A DNA stretch of 64,000 nucleotides from assembly GCF_000143965.1 (NCBI RefSeq), contig NC_014365.1:523501-587500 (forward strand). Direction: 5' to 3'. Shown piece by piece: positions 25,023 through 33,850 of the stretch. The position numbers and the translations under genes were made by a program. This DNA comes from Desulfarculus baarsii DSM 2075. Its GTDB lineage: Bacteria; Desulfobacterota; Desulfarculia; Desulfarculales; Desulfarculaceae. Position 1 is the first letter of the stretch. Every line of letters begins with the position of its first letter. Below the pieces are notes generated by a model that did no database searches, was not told the DNA's origin, and worked only from the letters and a program-made list of their open reading frames with translations.

Positions 25023-27791
25023 ATGGCTGAAGCGATTTTCAACGGCCGACGGGTGTCTTACCAGCCCGGAGAGACCATCCTGGAGGCGGCCAGGCGGGCG
25101 GGCGTGGAGATACCCACGCTTTGCCACATGAAAGATTTCTCCACCAGCGGCCAATGCGGCGTCTGCGTGGTCGAGCTGGCGGGCTCGGGCCACATCAAGC
25201 AGGCCTGCCGCACCCCGCTGGAGGAGGGCATGGTCGTGGCCACCGATTCGCCCAAGGTGCGCGAAGCCAGGGCCAACGCCCTGCGCCGGCTGGTGGCCTC
25301 GGGCGCGCACAACTGCCTCGTCTGCGACATCGGCGGCGACAAGTGGCAGGAATTGCAGATGGAAGTCATGGCTCAGCCCTGGCACGACACCGTCTGTCCG
25401 GCCTGGGGCGACTGTCGCCTGCAAGACCTGATCATCCGCTATGGCGTGAGCATGCGGGGCGTCGAGCCCAAAATCCGCCAGCATCCCCTCGATGACGATC
25501 AGCCCATGATCGTGCGCGATTTCAGCCGCTGCATCAAGTGCGGCCGTTGCGTGAGCGCCTGCAACGACGTCCAGGTCAACCTGGCCATCGCCCCGCCCGA
25601 CGAGGCGGCGCTCAAGGCCGGTCTGCTGGAGTCCGACTGGCGGCCGGTGGTGGATTACGCCAAATGCACCCATTGCGGCCAGTGCATCCAGGCTTGCCCG
25701 GTGGGCGCGCTCTTCGAGAAAAAGGCCTATGGCCAGGCCCTGGCCAACGAGCTGCAAAAGGTTCGCACGACGTGTCCTTATTGCGGAGTGGGCTGCCAGA
25801 TTTGGCTTCATGTCAAGGACGGGCGGATCTTCAAGACCAGCGCGGTGGAGGACGCCGAGCCCAACAAGGGCCGTCTTTGCGTCAAGGGCCGTTTTGGCTA
25901 TGATTTTATCTACTCCGAGGATCGTCTGACCACGCCTTTGATCCGCGAGGGCGAGGGTTTCCGCGAGGCTTCGTGGGATGAGGCGCTGGATCTGGTGGCC
26001 AGCAAGTTCAAGCAGATCATCGCCGAGTCCGGGCCCGACGCCCTGGCCGGGGTGAGCTGCGCGCGCAGCATCAACGAAGATTCCTATAACATGCAAAAGC
26101 TTTTCCGCGCGGTGATCGGCACGAACAATATCGATCACTGCGCACGAACCTGACACGCCCCCACTGTCGCCGGTCTGGCGATATCGTTTGGTTCCGGGGC
26201 GATGACCAACAACTTCGCTGATTTCGCCAAGGCGAAGATGTTTTTGGTGATAGGTTCGAACATGACCGAGGCCCATCCTGTGGCCTCGACGTTCCTGAAA
26301 AACGCCGTGCAAAAGGGCGCTGGTTTGATCGTGGCCGACCCGCGTCGCACGGCGCTGGCGGCGATGGCCGACGAGCACATGCAGTTGAAGGTGGGCTCCG
26401 ACATCGCCCTGCTCAACGGCCTGATGCATGTTTTGATCACCGAGGAGATCTACGACCGCCGCTACGTGGAGTCGTGCACGGTCGAGTTTGACAAGCTCAA
26501 GGCCACGGTGATGGAGTATCCGCCGGAGCGGGCGGCCGAGCTCAGCGGCGTGCCGGCCGAGACGATCGTCCGGGTGGCGCGCAAGCTGGCGGCCACCAAG
26601 CCGGCGATGCTGATCTACACCCTTGGCATCACCGAGCACACCTGCGGCGTCAACAACGTGTTGTCGACGGCCAACTTGCAGATGTTGCTGGGCAATGTGG
26701 GCTTCGAGTGCGGCGGCGTGAACCCCTTGCGCGGCCAGAACAACGTTCAGGGGGCCTGCGACATGGGCGCCCTGCCCAACGTCTACCCGGGCTACCAAAA
26801 GGTCATCGACCCGGCGGCCAAGGCGAAGTTCGAGAAATTCTGGGGCGTTGAGCACCTGGACGACAAAAACGGCCTGATGATGCCGGCGATGTTCGAAGGG
26901 CTGGTCACCGGCAAGGTCCGCGGCATGTGGATCTTCGGCGAAAACGTGGCCAACACCGAGCCGGACATCCACCACGTGGAGCACCAACTGGCCTCGGCCG
27001 AGTTCCTGGTTTGCAGCGACATCTTCCCCACCGAGACCACGCGCTTTGCCCACGTGATCCTGCCCTCGGCGGCGTGGAGCGAGGACGACGGCACCTTCGC
27101 CAGCAGCGAACGGCGGGTCAACCGCGTGCGCAAGGTCTCGACGCCTCCGGGCCAGGCCAAGCCCAACTGGTGGATGTTCAAGGAAGTGGCGGCGCGGATG
27201 GGTCAGGCGTGGTCGTCCAACTCTTCCCAGGAGATCTGGGACAACGAGTTCTCGGTGGTGGCCCCGGCCTTCACGGGCATCAAATACAGCCGCATCGAGG
27301 GCGACGGCCTGCAATGGCCCTGCACCTCGCTTGAGCACCCCGGCACCCAGGTCATGCACAAGGACGGCTGCTTCACCTGCGGCCTGGGCAATTTCAAACC
27401 CGTGGAGTGGACGCCGCCGGCCGAGGTGACCGACGCCGAATACCCCTACGTGCTCAGCACCGGACGCCGCCTCTACCACTACCACACGCGCACCCAAACG
27501 GGTCGCTGCGGCGGCCTCAACGACCTGCTGGGCGAGGAAACCGCCGACATCTCGCCGGCCGACGCGGCCAAGATGGGCGTGCGCAGCGGCGACAAACTGC
27601 GCCTGGCCTCGCGCCGCGGCGAAGTCGTGGTCAGCGCGCGCGTCACCGCCGAGGTGCCGCCGGGCATGGTCTGGATGGCCTTCCACTTCCGCGAAGGCTG
27701 CGCCAACTGGCTGACCAACCCGGCCTTCGACCCCGTCTCGCAAACCGCCGAATACAAGGCCTGCGCCATCAAAATGGCCCCGGCCGCCTAG
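25023..27791 (+). CDS. fdhA: selenocysteine-containing formate dehydrogenase, catalytic subunit
   Basis: 922 aa, reading UGA at 26151-26153 as Sec377. The frame is open on both sides, and the context TUHAPTVAGLA matches the Sec-His motif of FDH (E. coli FdhF VUHGPSVAGL). N-terminus: a NuoG-like [2Fe-2S] domain (Cys34, 45, 48, 62), a His-Cys3 4Fe-4S segment (HNCLVC), and two CxxCxxCxxxC clusters (CIKCGRCVSAC, CTHCGQCIQAC). The catalytic part follows, with its own 4Fe-4S (CPYCGVGC) and a bis-MGD molybdenum/tungsten site (LRGQNNVQGACDMGALPNVYPGYQ), then a full C-terminal molybdopterin-binding domain. No signal peptide: cytoplasmic. No partner subunit is adjacent, although the Fe-S domains imply a diaphorase or hydrogenase partner. 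The ribosome site is weak. Confidence 0.95.
26154..26183 (+). promoter_or_regulatory. bacterial SECIS element in fdhA
   Basis: Directly after the UGA, TGTCGCC (26165-26171) pairs with GGCGATA (26177-26183) around a GGTCT apical loop. The loop starts 18 nt after the UGA, the same distance as in E. coli fdhF, whose GGUCU loop is bound by SelB. Within the stem, one pair is G-U. Confidence 0.9.
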
Positions 27792-27809
27792 GGCGGACGA
27801 ATAAAGCTC

Positions 27810-27858
27810 GCGGGGGGAACCTTTTTCTTTTGTGCCAAAAGAAAAAGGTTCCCCCCGC
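27810..27858. terminator. 23-bp-arm palindrome, terminator-like, copy 2
   Basis: Identical to 21553-21601: arms 27810-27832 and 27836-27858, loop TGC. Here it sits exactly between two convergent genes (fdhA and the AsmA-like gene), 18 nt and 9 nt from their stops, as expected of a bidirectional terminator. Confidence 0.75.
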
Positions 27859-27867
27859 GTTTTGCCT

Positions 27868-30168
27868 CTAGCGATTGAAAAGGCCGCGGAGCAGGCCGCC
27901 GGCGGCTTCCTTGATGTTGAGCACGGCGGTTGGTTTGTCGGCGGTGCCGCCCAGTTCCAGGGGGAATGCGCCGTCGGGGCCGAGGAAGGGCCGCAGGTCG
28001 CGGCCGAGGCCTTGTCCGCTGAGCAGGAGTTTGGCGGTGATGGCGCGGTCGAGCAGGTTGGTGTGACCGGCCAGTTTGACATCGATGCGTTCCGGGCTAT
28101 CGGCGAAAAGCAGTTGGTAGTCGAGGCGTCCTTTGGCCAGGGTGTAGCTGCCGTCGAGGGAGCCGTATTGGCCGGGCACGTTGTCGCGGACGATATCGGC
28201 CAGGAAATCGCCGCCGGTCATGCGGCCCAGGGCGTCGATATCGATTTCCACGCCGCGTGGCGCTTGGATGCCGCCCTTGCCGGTGGCGCTGGCTTTGATG
28301 GTTTCGACGTCCAGGCCCTGGGCGGCGAGTTGGGCTTGGATGTCGAAGACGCCGCGGATGGCGGAAAGGGGCAGATAGAACAGCGCCACGTTTTTCTTGA
28401 GGTGCTGGTAGCGCTCTTTGTCGATACGCAGGCCCGTGGCCGTCAGGTTGATGTTTGATTTGGGCTCTTGGTTGCCGGCGCAGATGAGTTTGGCGTCCAG
28501 GTTGAGGGCGCCGTCGAGCAGGCCGCACTTCAGGCCTTCGATGGCGGCTTGGCCCTGGCCGGCGAGCAGGCGGCCGTTGACGCCGAGCAGATGGTGGCCG
28601 CCGACGGCGACATGGGCCAGGTTCAGCTCGATGTCGATATCTATTTCTTGCAGGATTTTAGCTAGTTGAGCGGCCTGATCGGCAGGCTTGGCTGGCGCGG
28701 CTGGGCGGGCCGTGGCCGCTGGCGGGGCTTTTGGCGGCGTTGCGGTCGTATTTTGATCCAGGGCCTGGAGCAGGGGCAAGATGGCGTCGAGGTCGATTAT
28801 TTTGCTGGCCAGGGTCAGGTGGGCCGTTTTTTTGGGCTCGACGGCGGCCTTGCCGCTGATCTCCAGGTGTGCGTCCGGGCACTCCAGGCTGAGTTTGTCG
28901 ATGACCATGTTGCCTTGGGCGTCGACGATCAGCTTGCCCTGACTGATCAGTTGAGCTTGGCGGAAGGGCCGCGCCAGGCCGGGCGTGTTGACTTCCAGGC
29001 CGTCCGCGCGTGATTGGAAGTCGAGGGTGAATTTTTTTTCGTCGCCACGCAGGGTGAATTCTTTTTCGGCCTGCCCGGCCAGGGTCAACCCGGCGGGCAG
29101 GAAGTTGGCCAGCACGCGGTAGAGCTTGGCCAGGTCGGTTTTTTGGCCCATGACCAGTTCGGCCCGGCCGGGGGCCAACAGGCCGTGGGCTTTCATCTCG
29201 TAGCCGGCCGCCTGAGAGCGTAGGCTCAGCGATTCGAGTTGCAGCGAGCGGGCCGATTGGTCGGCGACCATGGCCAAGGTCAGGTCGGCGTCGGCCAGTT
29301 CGAAGGGCGCTTGGCCTGGCGTCGGGCTGGAGATGCGCAGGTTCAGCGCCCGGCACGAGGCGTTGATGACCTTTTGATTGTCGGGGCCCACGGCCGCCGC
29401 GGCCAGTTTAAGTTCACCGGCCAGCTCCAAGCCGGGCCAGACCACGATCAGCCGCTGACCCAGTTGGGCCAGGTCGATCTCGGCCTTGAGTTCGGCCGGG
29501 GCGGAGGCCTGGCCGCCGCTGGCCTCGATGCCCAGGCCGGGCATGGCCAGTTGGGCCTGGATCAGCGGGGTTTGGGCGTCGAACTCGGTGGTTAGCTCGG
29601 CTTTTTGCAGGGGCAGGCTGGCTTGGGAGCCAGTGGCCAGGTTGGCCAGAAAGATCGTCGATCCGCTGATGGCCAGGCGTCGGACGATGAGGCTGCCGGC
29701 GTGGGGTTCGTCGGCGGCCGGAGCCTCGGCGGGCGGAGTTTCGGGGGGCGCGGCCGGCTGATCGGCCGGCGGCTGGGCGGCGGCGAAGTCGGTATTGAGC
29801 GCGCCCTGTTGGTCACGGACCAGCGAGAGCTCCAGGCCATCGACCAGCACTTGGCCCAGATCGACCTTGCGGGTCAGCAGGGGCAGCAGGCCAAACTCCA
29901 CCAACAGGCGATCTAGCTTGAGCAGGGGCCGCCCGCCGAAGCGGGGCAGGTCGTCGATGCGCAGGCCTTTGACCTCCAACTCCGCGCCACCCAGCAGGCG
30001 CAGATCGATGGATTCGACCCGGGCCTGGCGTCCGGTGTGTTCGTGGATGGCCTGGACGGCCATGTCTTCCAGGGGCAGCAGGGCCGGAACGATGGCCAGG
30101 GCCAAGGCCGCCAGCACGGCCAGGGCCAGGGCCGCCAACAGCAACCACTTGACGATTTTTCGCGCCAT
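27868..30168 (-). CDS. AsmA-family protein
   Basis: 766 aa from ATG 30168, with GAGGT 6 nt upstream. One N-terminal membrane helix (IVKWLLLAALALAVLAALALAIVPALL) is followed by a large periplasmic part built of repeating amphipathic beta strands. The family features VDGLELSLVRDQQGALNTDF near the start and GTADKPTAVLNIKEAAGGLLRGLF at the C-terminal end are both present. A Pro/Ala-rich linker (about residues 120-150) and another at about 470-490 break the domain. AsmA-like proteins form hydrophobic grooves that span the periplasm and are linked to phospholipid transport and outer-membrane assembly. It is convergent with fdhA and unlikely to be related to it. Confidence 0.85.
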   Translation of the reverse strand: MARKIVKWLLLAALALAVLAALALAIVPALLPLEDMAVQAIHEHTGRQARVESIDLRLLGGAELEVKGLRIDDLPRFGGRPLLKLDRLLVEFGLLPLLTRKVDLGQVLVDGLELSLVRDQQGALNTDFAAAQPPADQPAAPPETPPAEAPAADEPHAGSLIVRRLAISGSTIFLANLATGSQASLPLQKAELTTEFDAQTPLIQAQLAMPGLGIEASGGQASAPAELKAEIDLAQLGQRLIVVWPGLELAGELKLAAAAVGPDNQKVINASCRALNLRISSPTPGQAPFELADADLTLAMVADQSARSLQLESLSLRSQAAGYEMKAHGLLAPGRAELVMGQKTDLAKLYRVLANFLPAGLTLAGQAEKEFTLRGDEKKFTLDFQSRADGLEVNTPGLARPFRQAQLISQGKLIVDAQGNMVIDKLSLECPDAHLEISGKAAVEPKKTAHLTLASKIIDLDAILPLLQALDQNTTATPPKAPPAATARPAAPAKPADQAAQLAKILQEIDIDIELNLAHVAVGGHHLLGVNGRLLAGQGQAAIEGLKCGLLDGALNLDAKLICAGNQEPKSNINLTATGLRIDKERYQHLKKNVALFYLPLSAIRGVFDIQAQLAAQGLDVETIKASATGKGGIQAPRGVEIDIDALGRMTGGDFLADIVRDNVPGQYGSLDGSYTLAKGRLDYQLLFADSPERIDVKLAGHTNLLDRAITAKLLLSGQGLGRDLRPFLGPDGAFPLELGGTADKPTAVLNIKEAAGGLLRGLFNR

Positions 30169-30449
30169 TTCAAGACCTCGTTTTGGGGCGTAAGGCTTCG
30201 GGGCCGTTTTGGAGCATGGCTTCATTATGCCTGGTTCCTTGGCCGTTGTGAAGGCCGGGCGCGGCGGTGTTGTCCTGTTTGTCTGGACGCGCGGCCGTTC
30301 GCGATGGTCGGACAGGCGTCCTGTTGTCCCGGATATCTGGACGGCATGGGATGATGAAAGGCGGCGCGGCGCGCGCCCGCCGTGGCGCGGCCTTGGCCAA
30401 TGCGCTGTAATATCTTGAAATTATTGATTGCCCCCAAAAAAATGGGTTG

Positions 30450-30466
30450 TTGGCACGGCCCTTGAA
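30450..30466 (+). promoter_or_regulatory. candidate sigma-54 promoter of the chemoreceptor operon
   Basis: TTGGCACGGCCCTTGAA fits the -24/-12 consensus TTGGCAC-N5-TTGCW except for A in place of the C. Spacing between GG and the -12 element is correct. It lies 40 bp before the start at 30507. Confidence 0.5.
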
Positions 30467-30506
30467 ACACGATCGCCATGATTGACGACAAACGCGGGGG
30501 CTGGCC

Positions 30507-30980
30507 ATGAAACTGTTGGTTTACGTTTCGGTCATGAACGAAGACTGGGTGCGGTTGGGCGCGGCTATCGACGATTCGGCGCCGCGCGAATGCGTCGAGC
30601 TTTTCCGGCGCATCGATGGCCTGCGCGAACGGCTGTCGCAGCCCATCCAACGGCCGGCGGTGTTGGTGCTGGTGGCCGCCACCGAGGCCGAGTTGAAGGC
30701 TCTGGTCGATCTGGCTCCGCTGCTCTACGACCTGAAGACCATCTTGATTTTGCCCGACCACGAGGCCATGGCCGCCAGGGAAGGCCATCGCCTCGCGCCC
30801 AGGTATTGTACATATATAGATAGTAATTTTGATGAGTTGCGCTCGGTTATCCGCCATATTTTCGGATTGTCGCACCATGACGTCGCCGAAGACACGGCCT
30901 CCGAAGCCCCGGTGGCCCAGGGCCGCCGTGAAGCGCACAAACCAAGGATTGAAGGGTCGGCAAGGGAGAACGTGGCATGA
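30507..30980 (+). CDS. unknown small cytoplasmic protein upstream of a chemoreceptor
   Basis: 157 aa. I do not recognise the family. The fold looks alternating alpha/beta: strand [13 protein letters not shown], helix [16 protein letters not shown], strand AVLVLVAA, helix [11 protein letters not shown], strand [11 protein letters not shown], helix [14 protein letters not shown]. This resembles a degenerate response-regulator receiver, but no phospho-acceptor Asp is in the expected place. The C-terminal ~30 residues look disordered. Its stop overlaps the start of the chemoreceptor (ATGA), so the two are translationally coupled and probably work together. Confidence 0.75.
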   Translation: MKLLVYVSVMNEDWVRLGAAIDDSAPRECVELFRRIDGLRERLSQPIQRPAVLVLVAATEAELKALVDLAPLLYDLKTILILPDHEAMAAREGHRLAPRYCTYIDSNFDELRSVIRHIFGLSHHDVAEDTASEAPVAQGRREAHKPRIEGSARENVA

Positions 30981-32890
30981 AAAAGCTTAGCCTCAGGAAG
31001 AAACTTCTTGGCGGATTCGTGGCGGTGGCCGTCCTGACGTTGGTGGTTGGTTTTGTCGGCTGGCAAGGGGCCAGGAGCATGGGCGCCGATATGGATAAGG
31101 TGGTCAACGATTGCCTGCCGGCCGTGCAGTCGCTGATGGAGGCCCAGCTGGCCCTGACCGAGATCGGCGCGGCCCAGGAGGGCCTGATGCGCACCGGCCT
31201 GACCATGGAGCGGCGCGAGGCGCTCTACGCCCAGGCCGCCGCCGGCCGCAAGTCCTATGATGCGGCCATGGCCCGTTTCGACGGCCTGCCCATGGATCAA
31301 ACCCAGGCCGCGGCCCTGGCCGAATTCAAGGGTCAGACGGTCAAGGCCCAGGCCGAGATCGACCAATTTTTCGCGCTGAGCCACAAGCTGGAGGCCAACG
31401 CCATCCTCAATCCCGGCCAATTGCGCGAGAGCCTGGAAGGCTTTCGCGGCGATCACTACAAACTGCTGGGCCAGAGTTGCACGCTGATCGCCCAGGGCGT
31501 GGCCTTCCAAGGCGGCGACGACGCCACCAAGTGCAACTTCGGCCGCTGGATGGCCGATTTCAAGACCGACAACCCGGTCCTCAAGTCCGCCTTGGCCACC
31601 ATGCACGATCACCACCACGCCTTTCACGCCGCCGTGGGCAAGCTGCAAGGCCTGATGGCCCAGGACGCCCGCGAGGAGGCCTCGGCCGTTTATCGGACCG
31701 AGATGATCCCGGCGGCCGAGGCCACCTTCAAGCAGTTCGAGGTCATGCGCTTAGAGGCCGCCAAGGCCCAGGAGCTCTACGCCCAGATGGCCGAAAAGGC
31801 CCGGAGCGCCGCGACCATGCTGGAATCGCCATTGAAGATGCTGGCCCTGATGCTTGCCGAAAAGCGGCAGGCGGCCCAGGCGGCCCAGGCCCAGGCCGAG
31901 AGCCAGGGCGCGTGGGTGCGCGTGTTGACGATGGGCGGCATGGTCGTGGGCTTCGTGGGCGCGGTGTTGCTGGGCTTTTTCATTACCGGGGCCATCGCCA
32001 AGCCGCTGGCCGGGGTCATCGCCGGGCTCAGCGCCGGGGCCGATCAGGTGGCCGCGGCCTCCAATCAGGTGGCCGGCTCCAGCCAGTCGCTGGCCGAGGG
32101 CTCGGCCCAGCAGGCCGCCGCCCTGGAGGAGACGTCGTCTTCGCTGGAGGAAATGTCGTCGATGACCAAGCAGAACGCCCAGAACGCCGAGGAAGCCAAC
32201 AGCCTGACCGGCGAGGCGGCCCAGGTGCTGCACCGAGCCTCCCAGGCCATGGGCGAGTTGACCTCCTCCATGGAGGCCATCAGCCAGACCAGCCGTGAAA
32301 TGGCCAAGATCATCAAGACCATCGACGAGATCGCCTTCCAGACAAATCTGCTGGCCTTGAACGCCGCCGTGGAGGCCGCCCGGGCCGGTGAGTCGGGCGC
32401 GGGCTTCGCCGTGGTGGCCGGCGAGGTGCGCAACCTGGCCGGCCGGGCCGCCGAGGCGGCCAAGAACACCGCCGCGCTCATCGAAAGCTCGGTCAGCGGC
32501 ATCGCCCAGGGCGTGGACATGGCGCGGCGCACCAGCCAGGTCTTCGAGGAAGTGGCGGCCAACGCCGGCAAGGTCGGTCACTTGGTGGGCGAGATCGCCG
32601 CGGCCAGCCACGAGCAGGCCCAGGGCATCGCCTTGGTCAGCAAGGCCAGCGGCGAGATGGATCAGGTGACCCAGCAGAACGCGGCCAGCGCCGAGGAGTC
32701 GGCCGCCGCCGCCCAGGAGATGAGCGCCCAGGCCCAGACCATGCAGGCCTACGTGGGCCAACTGACCACCTTGGTCACCGGCGGCGGGGCCCATGAGGCG
32801 GCCCCGCTGCTCGAGGCCAACGATGAGCGCCGTCTGCTGGGCTGGAGCCGCCGCCGGGGGCATGGCGCCCACCCCAACGACGAGTTCTGA
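30977..32890 (+). CDS. methyl-accepting chemotaxis protein with CZB zinc-binding sensor
   Basis: 637 aa. TM1 is about residues 10-29 and TM2 about 314-339. Between them lie a four-helix-bundle-like region and a CZB domain (about 155-220) with its ligands visible: His160, Cys186 in KCNFGRW, and His residues in MHDHHHAFH. The cytoplasmic part has a short HAMP-like link and a standard signalling hairpin tip ([22 protein letters not shown]). CZB domains bind zinc and are linked to sensing of redox, hypochlorite or metals. Here the domain is between the membrane helices, so it should face the periplasm. Transcription probably comes from the sigma-54-like site at 30450. Confidence 0.9.
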   Translation: MKKLSLRKKLLGGFVAVAVLTLVVGFVGWQGARSMGADMDKVVNDCLPAVQSLMEAQLALTEIGAAQEGLMRTGLTMERREALYAQAAAGRKSYDAAMARFDGLPMDQTQAAALAEFKGQTVKAQAEIDQFFALSHKLEANAILNPGQLRESLEGFRGDHYKLLGQSCTLIAQGVAFQGGDDATKCNFGRWMADFKTDNPVLKSALATMHDHHHAFHAAVGKLQGLMAQDAREEASAVYRTEMIPAAEATFKQFEVMRLEAAKAQELYAQMAEKARSAATMLESPLKMLALMLAEKRQAAQAAQAQAESQGAWVRVLTMGGMVVGFVGAVLLGFFITGAIAKPLAGVIAGLSAGADQVAAASNQVAGSSQSLAEGSAQQAAALEETSSSLEEMSSMTKQNAQNAEEANSLTGEAAQVLHRASQAMGELTSSMEAISQTSREMAKIIKTIDEIAFQTNLLALNAAVEAARAGESGAGFAVVAGEVRNLAGRAAEAAKNTAALIESSVSGIAQGVDMARRTSQVFEEVAANAGKVGHLVGEIAAASHEQAQGIALVSKASGEMDQVTQQNAASAEESAAAAQEMSAQAQTMQAYVGQLTTLVTGGGAHEAAPLLEANDERRLLGWSRRRGHGAHPNDEF

Positions 32891-32908
32891 AAGGCCATGG
32901 GAGTTTTG

Positions 32909-33202
32909 ATGAACAGTGAAAGCAAGCGCCGGCCCGTGGATATCTTTGGCGGCGACGAGGTGCTGCGCTCGTGCAAATGGCTCCTGGACGATATCCAGCG
33001 CAAGTTCGAGCAGTTGATCCAGGAAGGCCAGAACGCCGGCGGCGAGGTCTCGGACGACTTTCGACGGCGGGCCGCCGGGCTGGTGGCCGAGTTCGACTTG
33101 ATCTGGGCCGAATGGCGCACCAGGGCCTTGGGCCGCGGGGCCAACCCGGCGGCTTTGTTTGAGATGGAGGTTTCGGTGGACGCCCTGCGCCGGCTGCTTT
33201 AG
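32909..33202 (+). CDS. small helical protein of unknown function after the chemoreceptor
   Basis: 97 aa from ATG 32909 (GGGAG 5 nt upstream); an ATG at 32897 is possible. It is helical and charged (VLRSCKWLLDDIQRKFEQLIQEG, DDFRRRAAGLVAEFDLIWAEWR). No domain is recognised. It lies 18 nt after the chemoreceptor stop and before a terminator, so it is the last gene of the chemotaxis operon. Confidence 0.65.
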   Translation: MNSESKRRPVDIFGGDEVLRSCKWLLDDIQRKFEQLIQEGQNAGGEVSDDFRRRAAGLVAEFDLIWAEWRTRALGRGANPAALFEMEVSVDALRRLL

Positions 33203-33293
33203 GCCCGCGTCGGGGGTGGGCGACAAAAGGCGGCGCGCGCTTGGGGCGAAATGACCATGGATCCGCGGCGCGCCTGGCGAGGCGGCGTGAAAT

Positions 33294-33317
33294 GCGCCTC
33301 GTCGGGCGCGTTTTTTT
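33294..33317 (+). terminator. intrinsic terminator of the chemotaxis operon
   Basis: GCGCC (33294-33298) pairs with GGCGC (33305-33309), followed by a T-run (33311-33317). Short stem but strong T-tract. Confidence 0.6.
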
Positions 33318-33850
33318 GAGCGGGCGCTATTTTTTAAAAAACATAATGAACGGGGCGGGCGACAACCGGGAAAAAACGGTAAAACCAAGGTCAAGGCCCC
33401 TCGGCCCGCCGAGTCGGGCCAAGTGCCTTGCGGAGTGGCTCGCCTGGGGGGTGGACGCGCCTTCTCCTTGGGGCTCATACTGATAGTGGTGGCCAAGGCC
33501 GAGCCGCTCACCGGCAAAGCGCCGCCGAGCGCCCGCGCGCGCGGCGGCGGCGGCCGGCCCGCAGCGGAAAGGCCCGTGACGGTTATCGGGGCGTCTGCTT
33601 GAAAAACGCGGCCCGAGCACGGACAATATTTGCCAGGCCTGGCGGGCGTCACGCCCTTGCCACGGCGGGCCTTCTTCCGCCGGCCACCCACGGCGCGACG
33701 CCCCAACTGAAAAGGGCGGCCCATTGGCTCGCCCCGGCGACGCGCGGCCGCGATCGGCACACGACAACAACTTTAATTTAATGGGCTTTCGTCCCTGGCC
33801 ATGGCGTCGGGGGCCGGTCGGCGTCAGGCCTGACCGCGAAAGGAATAAAA
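33318..33850. other. gene-free stretch before the GltD/NuoF-like gene
   Basis: No credible reading frame: all open frames are Arg/Pro/Gly-rich, as GC-rich non-coding DNA gives. Several GC-rich hairpins are possible (for example GGCGGGCC-ttcttc-CGCC near 33665), but I cannot assign a known riboswitch. AT-rich DNA near 33770-33785 may hold the promoter of the next gene. Confidence 0.4.

Noticed and set aside
26151-26153. TGA as a true stop, giving two formate dehydrogenase fragments
   Set aside because: Frame, protein homology on both sides, Sec-His motif and SECIS hairpin all support read-through as selenocysteine.
33318-33850. Riboswitch before the GltD/NuoF-like gene
   Set aside because: Hairpins are possible, but no conserved core of a known class can be recognised by eye.
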